Positions 34,960 to 44,536 of a stretch of 64,000 nucleotides of DNA are shown piece after piece. Position 1 is the stretch's first letter, and each line of letters begins with the position of its first letter. The stretch is from Fragilaria radians (Eukaryota; Bacillariophyta; Fragilariophyceae; Fragilariales; Fragilariaceae), in the NCBI GenBank assembly GCA_900642245.1, contig CAAAJI010000013.1:168065-232064 (forward strand), in the 5' to 3' direction. The position numbers and the translations under genes are program-made. Under the pieces are notes generated by a model. The model did no database searches. It was not told the DNA's origin and was given only the letters and a program-made list of their open reading frames with translations.

Positions 34960-37240
34960 AGGGGTTTGGGCTGAGTGTGCTAGGACGTTGACGATTCCTC
35001 ATTCCTTTATCGCAGCCAAGGTAAATTGGTATGTTTTTATTCCCTTTTCTGTTATGACGTATCTTACGTCAATCAAAGTTCAACATTAGTGCCCCTTTCA
35101 GCTACTTTACGGATGCAAACCTAAGTTAGCTCCCAGTCTAAGAATTTTTGGTGAAATGGGAGTTGTTACTACTAAGAATGATATTCAAGGAAAGCTGAAG
35201 AATCGTGGAATGACTTCCATGTTCATGGGATATTCTGTTGACCACTCAAACGACGGCTACAGAATGTTAAATTTGGAAACTAAGAAGATCATCCTTTCAA
35301 GAGATATTGTATGGCTCAACAGACGCTTCACAAAGTGTGCTAGGACAGTAACTTTCTTGTCAAACGTCACTGCAATCAAAGTTCAACATTAGTGCCCCTT
35401 TCAGCTACTTTACGGATGCAAACCTAAGTTAACTCCCAGTCTTAGAATTTTTGGTGAAATGGGAGTTGTTACTACTAAGAATGATATTCAAGGAAAGCTG
35501 AAGAATCGTGGAATGACTTCCATGTTCATGGGATATTCTGTTGACCACTCAAACGACGGCTACAGAATGTTAAATTTGGAAACTAAGAAGATCATCCTTT
35601 CAAGAGATATTGCATGGCTCAACAGTAGCTTCACAGAATGGCACAGTTCCCGGTCAATTTTAAAGGATGAATCTGAATATGAAGGTGATGACGATTTCCT
35701 TGAAAGAATGGAGAAGTTGACTTATGAACCCAATGAAAAAGTAATTGATAATCAGAAGAAGAGAGAAGTATCATCGGGAAAGGTCTATCAACAGATGAAG
35801 ATTTGGAAAGTAGCTTCAACCCTGAAGCGTCTAAGGTTGTTAAGGATATTGAAAAGGGAGATCCTTCTTGATCAAGTGAGTGTTGCTATGTTTAGTTCAG
35901 CTTCAGTTTTTCAAGAAGAACCCAAAACTTTTGATGAGTCCTGGAATCATCAGGATTCAGTGATGAGAGAAAAATGGCGCAATGCTATTAATGCAGAATT
36001 TGAAGAAATGAACAAGAAACAGGTCTGGGAAGTCATAAAGAAGGAAGATATTCCCCAGAATAGGAGAACTATAAAGTAAATGGATTTTCAAAATCAAAGA
36101 AACGGGGTTTACAGAGCAAGATTGGTGGCATGTAGTTATAGTCAAGTTCCTGGAATTGACTTTAATGAAAGCTTTGCTCCGGTCATCAATGATGTTAGTT
36201 TTCGAATCATGTTGATTTCAAAACTAATTTGGAAGTTAAAGGCTTGCGTGGAAACAGCCTTTTTACACGCGGAACTTCAGGAAAAGATCTATATGAATGT
36301 TCCAGACGGTCTTAATGCTGGATTGGATAATGTTTTAAGGCTATCTAAAACAATCTACGGTCTTGTGCAGAGCGCACTAGAGTTTTATAAGAAATTAATC
36401 TATGTATTAAAGTTGATGGGATTTAAGGGAAATAAGTCTGATCTGTATTTGTTTTCAAGGTGGGAACAAGATGGATTGACATTGGTTGACGTCTCTGTTG
36501 AAAATTGCTTGATTATTGGAAGGGACAAGCAAATTGAGAAGTTGATTGATGATATGAAGGATAACGGATTCAATTTGAAGATTGAACATGATCTGAATGA
36601 CTACTTGAGCTGCCGTATTGTTGAAGATGTCAACCTGAATCAGATACTCATCTTCCAACCTCATTTAATCAACAACTTAGAAACAATGTTTGGAAAGGAA
36701 GTTGAAGGTAAAAGAGTATATAAGACCCCTGGGACCCCAAGGTTTAAGATCATCCGTCCTAATGATGATGACAATGTTATCGATTCTAATTTGCAATCAA
36801 GATACCGATCTGGAGTTGGAATGCTTTTATTTTTAACCAAACATTGAAGACCTGATATTTGCAATATTGTGAGAGAGTTGTCTAAGTGTATGGACAAAGC
36901 AACAAAGGGTACTTATCAGGAAATGTTGAGGGTTGTCAAGTTTGTGATTGATACGAAAAACTTTGTCTCAAAATTCGTCCAAACACCGAATCTAAAAATT
37001 GGAGTCTCCAGGTATTTTCTGATAGTGATTGGGCTGGAGATTCTGAATCCAGAATCAGCATAACCGGGTTCATGATTTACTTGATGAATGTGCCAATTTG
37101 TTGGCGATCTAAAGCTCAGAGGGGAGTAACACTTTCGAGTAGTTAGGCTGAGTATGTTGCAATCTCTGAATCAGTGAAAGAGATAAAGTTTGTTTATTAC
37201 TTACTCAATGATGTTGGAATCCAAGTCAATCTCCCACAGT
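34960..37240 (+). pseudogene. Copia fragment E (plus strand): integrase end, RT, RNase H
   Basis: A plus-strand piece of a Copia pol inside copy D. It begins with the integrase C-terminal module (GEMGVVTTKNDIQGKLKNRG), present twice because of a 303-bp direct duplication. Next come linker (35640-36079), RT (36080-36847) and connection/RNase H (36848-37240). RT blocks: YSQVPGIDFNESFAP, VETAFLHAEL, KTIYGLVQSALEFYK, and SVENCLIIG where YVDDCL is expected, so the catalytic aspartates are gone. RNase H: DSDWAGDSESRISITGF and WRSKAQRGVTLSSS followed by a stop. It ends abruptly near 37240 without LTR. Confidence 0.75.
35033..35638 (+). repeat. 303-bp in-frame tandem duplication in Copia E
   Basis: Copy 1 (about 35033-35335) and copy 2 (about 35336-35638) differ at only a few positions (for example TTAGCTCC/TTAACTCC and TATTGTATGG/TATTGCATGG). 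The offset is 303 bp, exactly 101 codons. A related, more diverged start (GAGTGTGCTAGGACG) lies at 34973, so copy 1 also carries about 57 bp of extra sequence at its front. Confidence 0.85.
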
Positions 37241-37268
37241 TTTTCATTATCACCAATTCTCTTTTTCA

Positions 37269-37607
37269 TCAATGCAAATTGTTACCCGTATTTCCATCAG
37301 GATAATCCTTGGTCTTGCATCCTTTGACAATGTTAAAAGCAATCTTGCCAGTACTAGCTATAACATCAATAGAAAGAATGAGTTCAGTGTAGGCAATCTC
37401 ATTCAACTCAATAATCTTTAACATCGTCTTTTCTTTGTCCAAAATTCCATCAAAGTCTTCATCTGCCTTGGGAATTGACAACTTTCCTGACAATAAATCC
37501 TTAAATCCGCATCTCTTAGCCTTTACTAGAAACTTTTCACTGCAAATCGGCCAATCATCAACCTTTCCGCAGAAAGGAATCACTCTAATGGTGTTCAAAT
37601 CGGTCAT
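37269..37607 (-). pseudogene. Copia D: gag N terminus
   Basis: Starts MTDLNTIRVIPFCGKVDDWP at 37607 and continues with GFKDLLSGKLSIPKADEDFD and GCKTKDYPDGN, closely matching the gag of copy C. It breaks off at about 37285, where the inserted plus-strand fragment region begins. A 125-bp leader separates it from the 5' LTR. Confidence 0.75.
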
Positions 37608-37732
37608 CTTGACTTACTTATATGAATGCCGTAGAAAAAGGATAAGAAAAATAAATAGTCCCAAATCAACGTAGATAATTCTCAAGGAACAGTAATGAAT
37701 AGATAAGACAAACAGATACCCACGTTTACACG

Positions 37733-37927
37733 TGTCGGAAAGTCTTCTATTCAGTTGATCAAACAGATGAATGTAAAGGTCAACAAAAGTTGCACTTGAA
37801 AGTTGTGATTACTAATTAAAAGATTTACACTAACTCTGACCACACAATATCAAATATCTAATATCCCTAATGGATAACCTAAAAAAATACACCTAAGGTG
37901 GAGTGAACGTAAGGGCTATTTCCAATA
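37733..37927 (-). repeat. 5' LTR of Copia copy D
   Basis: 195 bp, reading TGTCGGAAAGTC at its plus-strand start and CTATTTCCAATA at its plus-strand end; gag follows 125 bp away in the right orientation. Paired with 31727-31909. Confidence 0.75.
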
Positions 37928-39290
37928 TCCACTTTTTCCCAAACTCCTCAGGCTTTCATTTCTTCAAATTCTTTCCAAACTGCATGGCACCACAAAAATC
38001 TATTATCAACTTCAGGATTATTGTATGCTTCCTCAAAGCTATCTGGGTCTTCGGGGACAAGATCAATGATATTGAATGCAAAATCAGCACTTTTCATTAA
38101 ATGATACTGTAGATGCACATTCTACCCAAAGGCCATTTTGAATTTCATCATCAATTCCCGGGTTATAAAACATTGCATGGATTCTTCTGTAAGGGGTTTG
38201 GAACTTTCTCTCCACCTTTCCGTCTCTATGTGGAGTTCTTGGTCCACTAAACCCAAACATCAAACCAAGACATTGTTGTTTACAAGCCCTCTCAAAAAAT
38301 TTTTTTTCCTCCAGCATCATCCAATCTTAGGAACTTGACAGTCTTCTTTAGATCTTTCAACTCACCAATAAATTCAACTAGCTTGTCCTTTAAATCACTT
38401 TTGAGATTCAGGAAGTAGCTCCAACAGTAGCTCAGATAATTATCAACAACTAACGCCCAAAACTATTGATCCTTCATAGCCTCCTCCTTTGATGGAGCGG
38501 ATTTCTACGTAGAGCCTTTTTCCTGCAGTTGCACTGCCACCCTTTTCAGTCCTTCTTTAGATTCTTCTATCTTGCCTTTCCCAATGAACAGGCTTAACAT
38601 TTCTTAAAAAGTGACATCATATTCAAGCATTTTTCCAGTCATTCTGGCTGTAGCCTTGCTACAGTGGCCAACATTTTTATGTAGATTGTTGATATCAATT
38701 TTGTTCTTCAATTTGTTTGATTCAACAGCTGAAGTTGCCATATTCCTTATCATTGGAATCAACTTGATGCCCGATACAAATCCATTCTTCTATCAAAATA
38801 ATGGGTTGTGCATCCCTTCATCAACTTCATCACCACACCTTCATTGCCAAGATTGAACCCATGTTTCAAAGCCTTGTTTATTCGGAACAGATTCACCTAT
38901 ATATTCTGTAATAGTTTTACGTTCTGAAGCATGACATAGATTTTTTCACCATTTTCTGTTGGACCGTGCATCTCAAGTTTCCAACCTTCTTTGCAATCAT
39001 CTTGTTACCGTTTTCAACTGTTATCTCCTCCGAACTTATTGCGTAGTCGTAAAAGCCTTCTTCGCTATTGCAGTAATGGCATGATGCGCCACTGTTGCCA
39101 ATCTGTCAATTTTGTCATTTGCAGTCATTGTATTTAACACCACATCAGTTGCAGATCCTGTAATCCCATTTCTTGTTCCAACAAAACTGCCTTCAATTTG
39201 GTTCTTTCTCAACAATTTGAAGCAGTTACACTTCAGATGGCTAATCTTTTTGTCTTCTCTAGACTGTTCTCACATATAACATTTAACCTT
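37928..39290 (-). pseudogene. older Copia element (copy H), 5' part: gag end to linker
   Basis: Highly decayed minus-strand Copia. Readable blocks from high to low coordinate: VNLFRINKALKHG near 38890-38850, KARQKNLKKD near 38570, then FSGPRTPHRDGKVERKFQTP at 38260-38200 (integrase core with the Glu), GLWVECASTVSF near 38120-38090, and WKEFEEMKA-stop-GVWEKV at 37985-37928. The last block runs into VDFHES at 31726, across copy D. Some 50 residues between linker and RT are missing, so H had a deletion there or lost it at insertion. Confidence 0.6.
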
Positions 39291-39556
39291 CAAGAAGCTA
39301 AACTAACCTTAACACTAAAGAATATTGGTGATACAATCCAATAGCTGGAGTCCGATGCTTACATTTTCTTTATTTATGTGGATATCTTGATTAAGGCAGA
39401 TGTTCCTTGATTTCTCATCCTTTTGAATAACTCTTTCCCTTAAAGATAAAAAAACGTGAGCGCGCGTATAAGCGTATGGTCTACATGAATTGTTTCGCTG
39501 TTGTCATGTTGTTGAAGATAATTCTGGTTGGCCTCAAAATATGTTCGAAAATGTTA
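39291..39556. other. spacer between Copia H and Gypsy F
   Basis: No motif recognised; the junction of two unrelated elements. Confidence 0.4.
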
Positions 39557-40640
39557 TTAAATAGTGTTCCTGATAGTCTGTTCAGTACAAGTCTGTTCTG
39601 GATGAAGTAAGTATTCATGATACCAGGAGAGTACTCTTTGTCTTAAAGACTGAGGANNNNNNNNNNNNNNNNNNNNNNNNNNNNNNNNNNNNNNNNNNNN
39701 NNNNNNNNNNNNNNNNNNNNNNNNNNNNNNNNNNNNNNNNNNNNNNNNNNNNNNNNNNNNNNNNNNNNNNNNNNNNNNNNNNNNNNNNNNNNNNNNNNNN
39801 NNNNNNNNNNNNNNNNNNNNNNNNNNNNNNNNNNNNNNNNNNNNNNNNNNNNNNNNNNNNNNNNNNNNNNNNNNNNNNNNNNNNNNNNNNNNNNNNNNNN
39901 NNNNNNNNNNNNNNNNNNNNNNNNNNNNNNNNNNNNNNNNNNNNNNNNNNNNNNNNNNNNNNNNNNNNNNNNNNNNNNNNNTAGTGGAGTTGCGATAACC
40001 CTTTCTCTCTGAGTCCTTGGCCATTTGTCTGTTCCTTAAAAATCAAGGAAGTATGCATCGGAAATTTGATGTTGTTAAATTCTGATTCAGAGAGAAGTGC
40101 TAAAACTTCCTCTTCCTGAATCTTTACGTCATCAATATTCAGTCTAGATAACTCATCTGCTACAACATTTTTCTTTCCCGGGATGTATCCATATAATACT
40201 CCATATTCTTCTGAGAGTAAAAGCCAGGATAAAACACAATCTGAAGCGTTTAAACCATTGAAGGTATTATGTTTATGGTCTGTATAGACTATAATTGGAT
40301 ATCCCAACAAGATATTTGTACATTCTTTGCAGGTTTCAATCGTAGATAGCAACTCAAGTTCCGTTGTGGTATATCTTCTTTGGACTGCATTCAGCTTACG
40401 TGAATGAACGGCTATGGACAATTTATCTTGCATAATTACTGCTCCCAACTGATGATTAGATGCATCAGTATATATGTGGAATGGTTTATCAAAATCTGGG
40501 TAAGCTAGAAGCACTTCAGTCTCAATAACCTTTTTGATTTTGCCAAGTGCCTCTTGATGACTTGCAAGCCATTCAAATTTGACATTACTTGATGTGAGAC
40601 TAATCAAAGGAGCTAGTAACTCATTCCTGCAAAACCACAT
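39557..40640 (-). pseudogene. Gypsy F: RNase H and integrase zinc domain
   Basis: RNase H-like domain with FHIYTDASNHQLGAVI (first Asp), RRYTTTELELLSTIE (Glu) and IIVYTDHKHNTF (second Asp), then the ADELSRL end motif. Beyond the gap the reading is QRVLSWYHEYLLHPEQTCTE, the start of the integrase HHCC zinc domain, ending at a stop at 39557. The integrase core is absent. Confidence 0.75.
39657..39981. other. assembly gap inside Gypsy F
   Basis: 325 N between RNase H and integrase of the Gypsy element. By family layout only a few dozen residues should be missing, so the gap length may be nominal. Confidence 0.99.
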
Positions 40641-40657
40641 GTTGCGATAGTAGTTGA

Positions 40658-41756
40658 TCAGTGTAGTTCTTTCCTGTACTTAGGAGCCTTAATCTTAAGA
40701 ATGGCTTCCAACTTATTATACACTGGTTGGATACCTTTTTGGGTAATCCAGTAACTCAGATACTCAATCTGTTCAGCAAAGAACTTTGATTTGGATGCAT
40801 TGACTCTCATACCAGCAGTCGAGAGTCTTGCTAGTACCATCTCTAACTTACTCAGGTGGTCTGCAAAGTTGCTATTTGTTAGAATTAACAAATCATCAAG
40901 ATAGGGTTTGACATATTCCAAATCTTGGGTCAGTTTTGACGCGACTTTATGAAAAACGTCTGGGGTGTTCTTGATGCCCATGGGTAAGCGTTCGTACTTA
41001 TATTTTCCCCTAGGAAATATGACTGTACAAAGCTTTTGGGCATCCGTATCTAATTTGATATGGTTATAACCCATGTTCAAATCTAGCGCCGTGGCAAAGG
41101 TAAATCCTTCCATGGATCTGATCATGCCCCCAATTTTTGGTATTGGAAATGGGTGATGTTGAAGTAATGAATTGAGTTTTCTGAAATCAGAAACAACTCT
41201 TATAATTCCATTCTTCTTGGCAATTGCAAATGACGGGGATGTCCATTCAGAAGTATGATCCTCTTCCAAGACTCCAATGTCCACTAATCTTGCAATTTCC
41301 TTGCGCAGTTGTTGCTCTGCTGATCTAGGAACAGTATAAGGCCGAGCATGTACTGGCTTAGATCCCGGGTCTATCAAGTTTAGACTTATGGGAGCCATGT
41401 TGAATTCTCCTAATGTTCCACCAAAAAGATGTTCATATTTTTGGAGTACTTGGAGTAATCGGTGTTGTTCCTCTTCATTGAGGTTTTCACAAGTCTTGGT
41501 GATTTCTTCTACGATTGCAGGTTTGTATTCTGCCTCAAGGATCTTGGCGGAACAAGAAAACTCATCCATAAGACTCTGAGGTTCATTTGCAGTCAAATAA
41601 ATCTCAGTAATGGCCTTTTGGGAATTCAGAAAGCCTCTGTCTTTCATTGGCATTGTATCAGTGTCCCATGTAACAGTTTTATCATTGAAATTAAGTATAA
41701 TACCTAATTTTCCGAGAAGATCTCGGCCAATGATCATTCCATATATGTCCGATGGC
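40658..41756 (-). pseudogene. Gypsy F: reverse transcriptase
   Basis: A 359-codon open frame starting MIIGRDLLGKLGIILNFND (end of the protease domain) and containing the whole RT: HARPYTVPRSAEQQLRKEI, VVSDFRKLNSLLQHHPFPIP, ATALDLNMGYNHIKLD (first catalytic Asp), RLPMGIKNTPDVF and YLDDLLIL (catalytic pair intact), then YWITQKGIQP. It stops after KAPKYRKELH where the next frame (NMWFCRNELLAPL) takes over after loss of a few residues. Confidence 0.8.
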
Positions 41757-41761
41757 TTGGA

Positions 41762-42328
41762 TCAGTCATCAACATGAAACTCCCAAGTAATTTGTTTCTT
41801 GAGATTGAATTCTGGAAGCACAAAGGTTTCTAATCTAGTTTTATCAGTTGTAAGCTGACCATTCATTGTACTCCAAGCGGTTTTATTCTCTAAATTTTGT
41901 TTATTACTATCTTTGGAGGTATAAGCTTCAAGAATGATGCTGCTACTAGCACCGGTATCAGACAGTGCTCTAAGCACATGTTCCTCATGATTGAGATTGA
42001 GGGTCACCACTAATTTGGTGGTTGGATGAGAATTTTCAACTAGTTTTATACTAGGTCTACTGATAGTAGGGGGAAATAAAAAATACTCCTCCATTTCATC
42101 ACCACTATTAGTTAAAATAATCTCAGTTGAGAGTAGGGATTCATCCTTCATCTTTTTGGGATTCTCCACCTTTGCAGGTTTTAACTGTTTTTGAAGGGCA
42201 TCAATTTCCTCAAAAAGAAAGGATAAGGCCTTCTTTCCCGGAACAGCCTTGGTCCTATGTTGATCCTTTTTGTGCTTTTCAGCAGCATTGTGGTTATTTT
42301 TGTCACAGCAGTGACACCACATTGGCAT
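41762..42328 (-). pseudogene. Gypsy F: zinc knuckle and protease
   Basis: Starts at MWCHCCDKNNHN, a damaged CCHC knuckle, followed by a basic region (KKDQHRTKAVPGKK), a coiled-coil-like DALQKQLKPAK segment, and the aspartic protease active site ALSDTGASSSIILEA. It joins the RT frame across a stop at 41762. Confidence 0.7.
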
Positions 42329-42568
42329 GAAGCAATGGCTTCAGCCAACATTGATATTTTTGAAATGGATTATGAATCGGCAATTTCGTATTTCATTCAT
42401 CTGGAGAATCTAGACAAGATTCCAGGCCCAAATGGACCATCTCCGACCGTAGCAGTAGATAATAACACTTCCCTTACCAGTAGTGTAGGTATAGGTGGTA
42501 CTAGGAAGAAACAGAAGACCAAATTTGGAGGTTTGGCCGGATCAAGAATCTCAATGATTTCATCTTGA
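42326..42568 (+). pseudogene. Gypsy F: inverted gag segment
   Basis: Plus-strand frame HEAMASANIDIFEMDYESAI, then FIHLENLDKI, an Asn/Thr/Ser-rich stretch and TRKKQKTKFGG. This looks like the part of gag that normally precedes the zinc knuckle, but it lies on the opposite strand from the knuckle, head to head at 42326-42328. It ends with a stop at 42566. Confidence 0.55.
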
Positions 42569-42580
42569 GTTGCGAATTTG

Positions 42581-43335
42581 AGCAATTATGGCACACCTGG
42601 TATTAAAATTGTAAGACCAAGCGAAAATGTCGACAAAATTGACCCAAACTTACAAGTTAGATACAGATCAGGAGTGGGGATGTTGCTGTTCTTAATTTAA
42701 TATTCAAGACCAGATTTGGCAAATGTTGTGCGGGAATTATCCAAATGCATGGACGGTGCAAGTCATGCAGCTTACAAGGAAATGTTAAGAGTGATGAAGT
42801 TTGTTTTAGACACCAAGCAGTACTGTCTAAAGATGCAACCAGTTTATGAAGGTAAGGACTGGGATTTGGTATCATATTGTGACAGTGATTGGGCCAGTGA
42901 CGCTGAGACCAGGATAAGTGTGACTGGTCTTATAATTTATCTGCTCAGAGTGCCCATTTGTTGTAGATCAACCTTTCTAGCAGCGAGGCGGAATGTGTGG
43001 CCATTTCTGAGGCAGGTAAGGAAATTCGCTTTATTTACTATTTGTTGGAGAGCATTGGGATGAACATTAAACTTCCAATTGTGGTAAGATGTGACAATGT
43101 TGGAGCTATCTTCATGGCCGAGAATTCAAGCTCTGGAGTTCGTACAAGGAATGTTGACACCAGATACCACTTTATTCGAGAACATATTGAGGATGGTTTC
43201 ATTAAAATCGCGTTTGTGAAGTCTTGTGATAACGATGCGGACTTTTTTGCCAAAAATGTGAACAGGCATACTTATAACGAGCATGTAAGTAAGTTCTTAG
43301 GAAAGATAACTGAAAGATTGGATAAGGAAATCTGA
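42581..43335 (+). pseudogene. Copia fragment G: connection and RNase H
   Basis: Plus-strand Copia pol C terminus: YGTPGIKIVRPSENVDKIDP, VRYRSGVGMLLFL, a stop, then RPDLANVVRELSKCMDGASH, CDSDWASDAETRISVTGL and a frameshift of a few codons at about 42985. After this the frame 42997-43335 reads VAISEAGKEIRFIYYLLESI, CDNVGAIFMAENSSSGVRTR and FFAKNVNRHTY to a natural end. A purine tract (GATAGGAAGGG) and TATTGGAATATATCTC follow, the likely start of a 3' LTR. Confidence 0.75.
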
Positions 43336-43349
43336 GAGATAGGAAGGGT

Positions 43350-43480
43350 ATTGGAATATATCTCTCATATTCTTAACCCAACTTTGGATTAAGCTTTAGG
43401 TTAATGTATGTGCAACGATTGGCAATTCTGTGTGTGAGAACTGTGATGAGAACTACTATATTTTAGCAATAGTTTAAAAG
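43350..43480 (+). repeat. possible start of 3' LTR of Copia G
   Basis: Follows the polypurine tract directly and starts TATTGGAA like the LTRs of the other Copia copies. The end could not be placed. Confidence 0.35.
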
Positions 43481-43639
43481 AATTATTTAGTAATTTCAAT
43501 TTAAGTGTGAAGAGGTATTTTAACAATGGTTAAGGTTTTCGAAAGGAAGTGCAACGTGAACTTAGTATATTTGCTTCTGGTGTTGAACTTAATCTTTGAT
43601 CAGTTGTTGCGTCCTACCATGTATGTGGAAGTTTTAAGG

Positions 43640-44310
43640 CACCATCGCTGATATTCTGATTAGTAGATTAAAGTAGTATCTATGAAATAGCTAGAGAAAA
43701 AAAGTTTGCTACTAATCTAAAAATTGTAAAAGAAAAAAACAGCTATTATCCTTTCCAGTTTTTTTAGATGTGTTAATATAGCTCATATCTTCATCATCAA
43801 TATTTGCATATACTAGAAGCAATGGGCGTCTACAAATGTTGGTACAAAATAACATCTTTTTGAATCAATGTTTTTCTAGTTTAATTTTCTGTGTGTATTA
43901 TAATTTTAAAGTGGTATCTTCTAGTATTATGAACATAGAACAGACTACTCTATATTTAGAGATAAACATTTTAATCATTTACACGTTCGTGAAGCACATG
44001 TGATTTATTACCACATAAATTTTTGAGACCTTTGAATAGTATCATCTAAAATTTGCGAAAGGAAAAAACAACAAATATTATCTTTGTCAATTGTTGTTTT
44101 TTGATATGCCAATATATATAAGATATTATTATATGATATTTTTGTCATCCATATTAGCATGTACTTGCAACACTGGATGTCTCCCAGTGTGTGTTAGTAC
44201 AAAAGAACGTTTCTTGAATGAATAAAAAATCTCTTTTCTAGGTTAATGCGGCGTGCTTTATTTACTCTTAGTAATCTTAAAGTATTATCTTCTAGGTAAG
44301 GGGTTAGGGG
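43640..44310. repeat. two partial copies of the 59.15 kb LTR-like repeat
   Basis: 43640-43935 and about 43960-44310 each resemble 59340-59690. Shared phrases: AACAAATATTAT, TTTTTAGATGTG/TTTGATATGCC with TAATATA, TAGCATGTACT and CAACACTGGA, GTTGGTACAAAATAACATCT, and a TATCTTCTAG end. They differ from each other by many substitutions, so they are old copies lying side by side. Confidence 0.55.
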
Positions 44311-44536
44311 TATTGCCCACACATGGGTTAGGGGTTATAGAGCAGAAATGACAATTTTGTACTCAGACACCACAGTAAGAAGTATTCTTGAAATGTCAAG
44401 TACCTAAAACCACAGAGAAATCTGTTTTAACTGATTCTTACTACAAGTCCAAATATTTAACTCATTGACGACTGTAGTTAACTGACTACCTTAGGGGTTA
44501 AACTTTTAACATAGAACACGAAAACACTAAAATTAT
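44311..44536. other. 3' flank of secreted membrane protein A
   Basis: Contains GGGGTTAGGGG-type phrases at 44300-44337; no gene recognised. Confidence 0.4.

Larger units (their letters stand above)
31727..37927 (-). mobile_element. Copia-type LTR retrotransposon (copy D) with both LTRs, nested in copy H
   Basis: A minus-strand Copia element bounded by LTRs at 37733-37927 (5') and 31727-31909 (3'). The 6-bp sequence TCCACT occurs at 31721-31726 and again at 37928-37933, as expected for a target-site duplication. The flanking sequence on both sides belongs to one older Copia reading frame (copy H). Internal order is gag start (37607-37285), integrase (34937-33800), linker (33795-33169), RT (33250-32340) and RNase H (about 32330-31930). 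The central gag/protease part is missing and its place is held by a plus-strand Copia fragment (about 34974-37240). Many stops and frameshifts; not active. Confidence 0.75.
39557..42328 (-). mobile_element. Ty3/Gypsy-type retrotransposon (F), pol region
   Basis: Minus-strand Gypsy pol in the order zinc knuckle, protease, RT, RNase H, integrase start. Unlike the Copia copies, integrase lies after RNase H, which defines Gypsy order. It is truncated in integrase at 39557, holds an assembly gap, has a frameshift with a small deletion between RT and RNase H (about 40650), and its gag upstream part is inverted (42326-42568). No LTR found. Confidence 0.75.
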
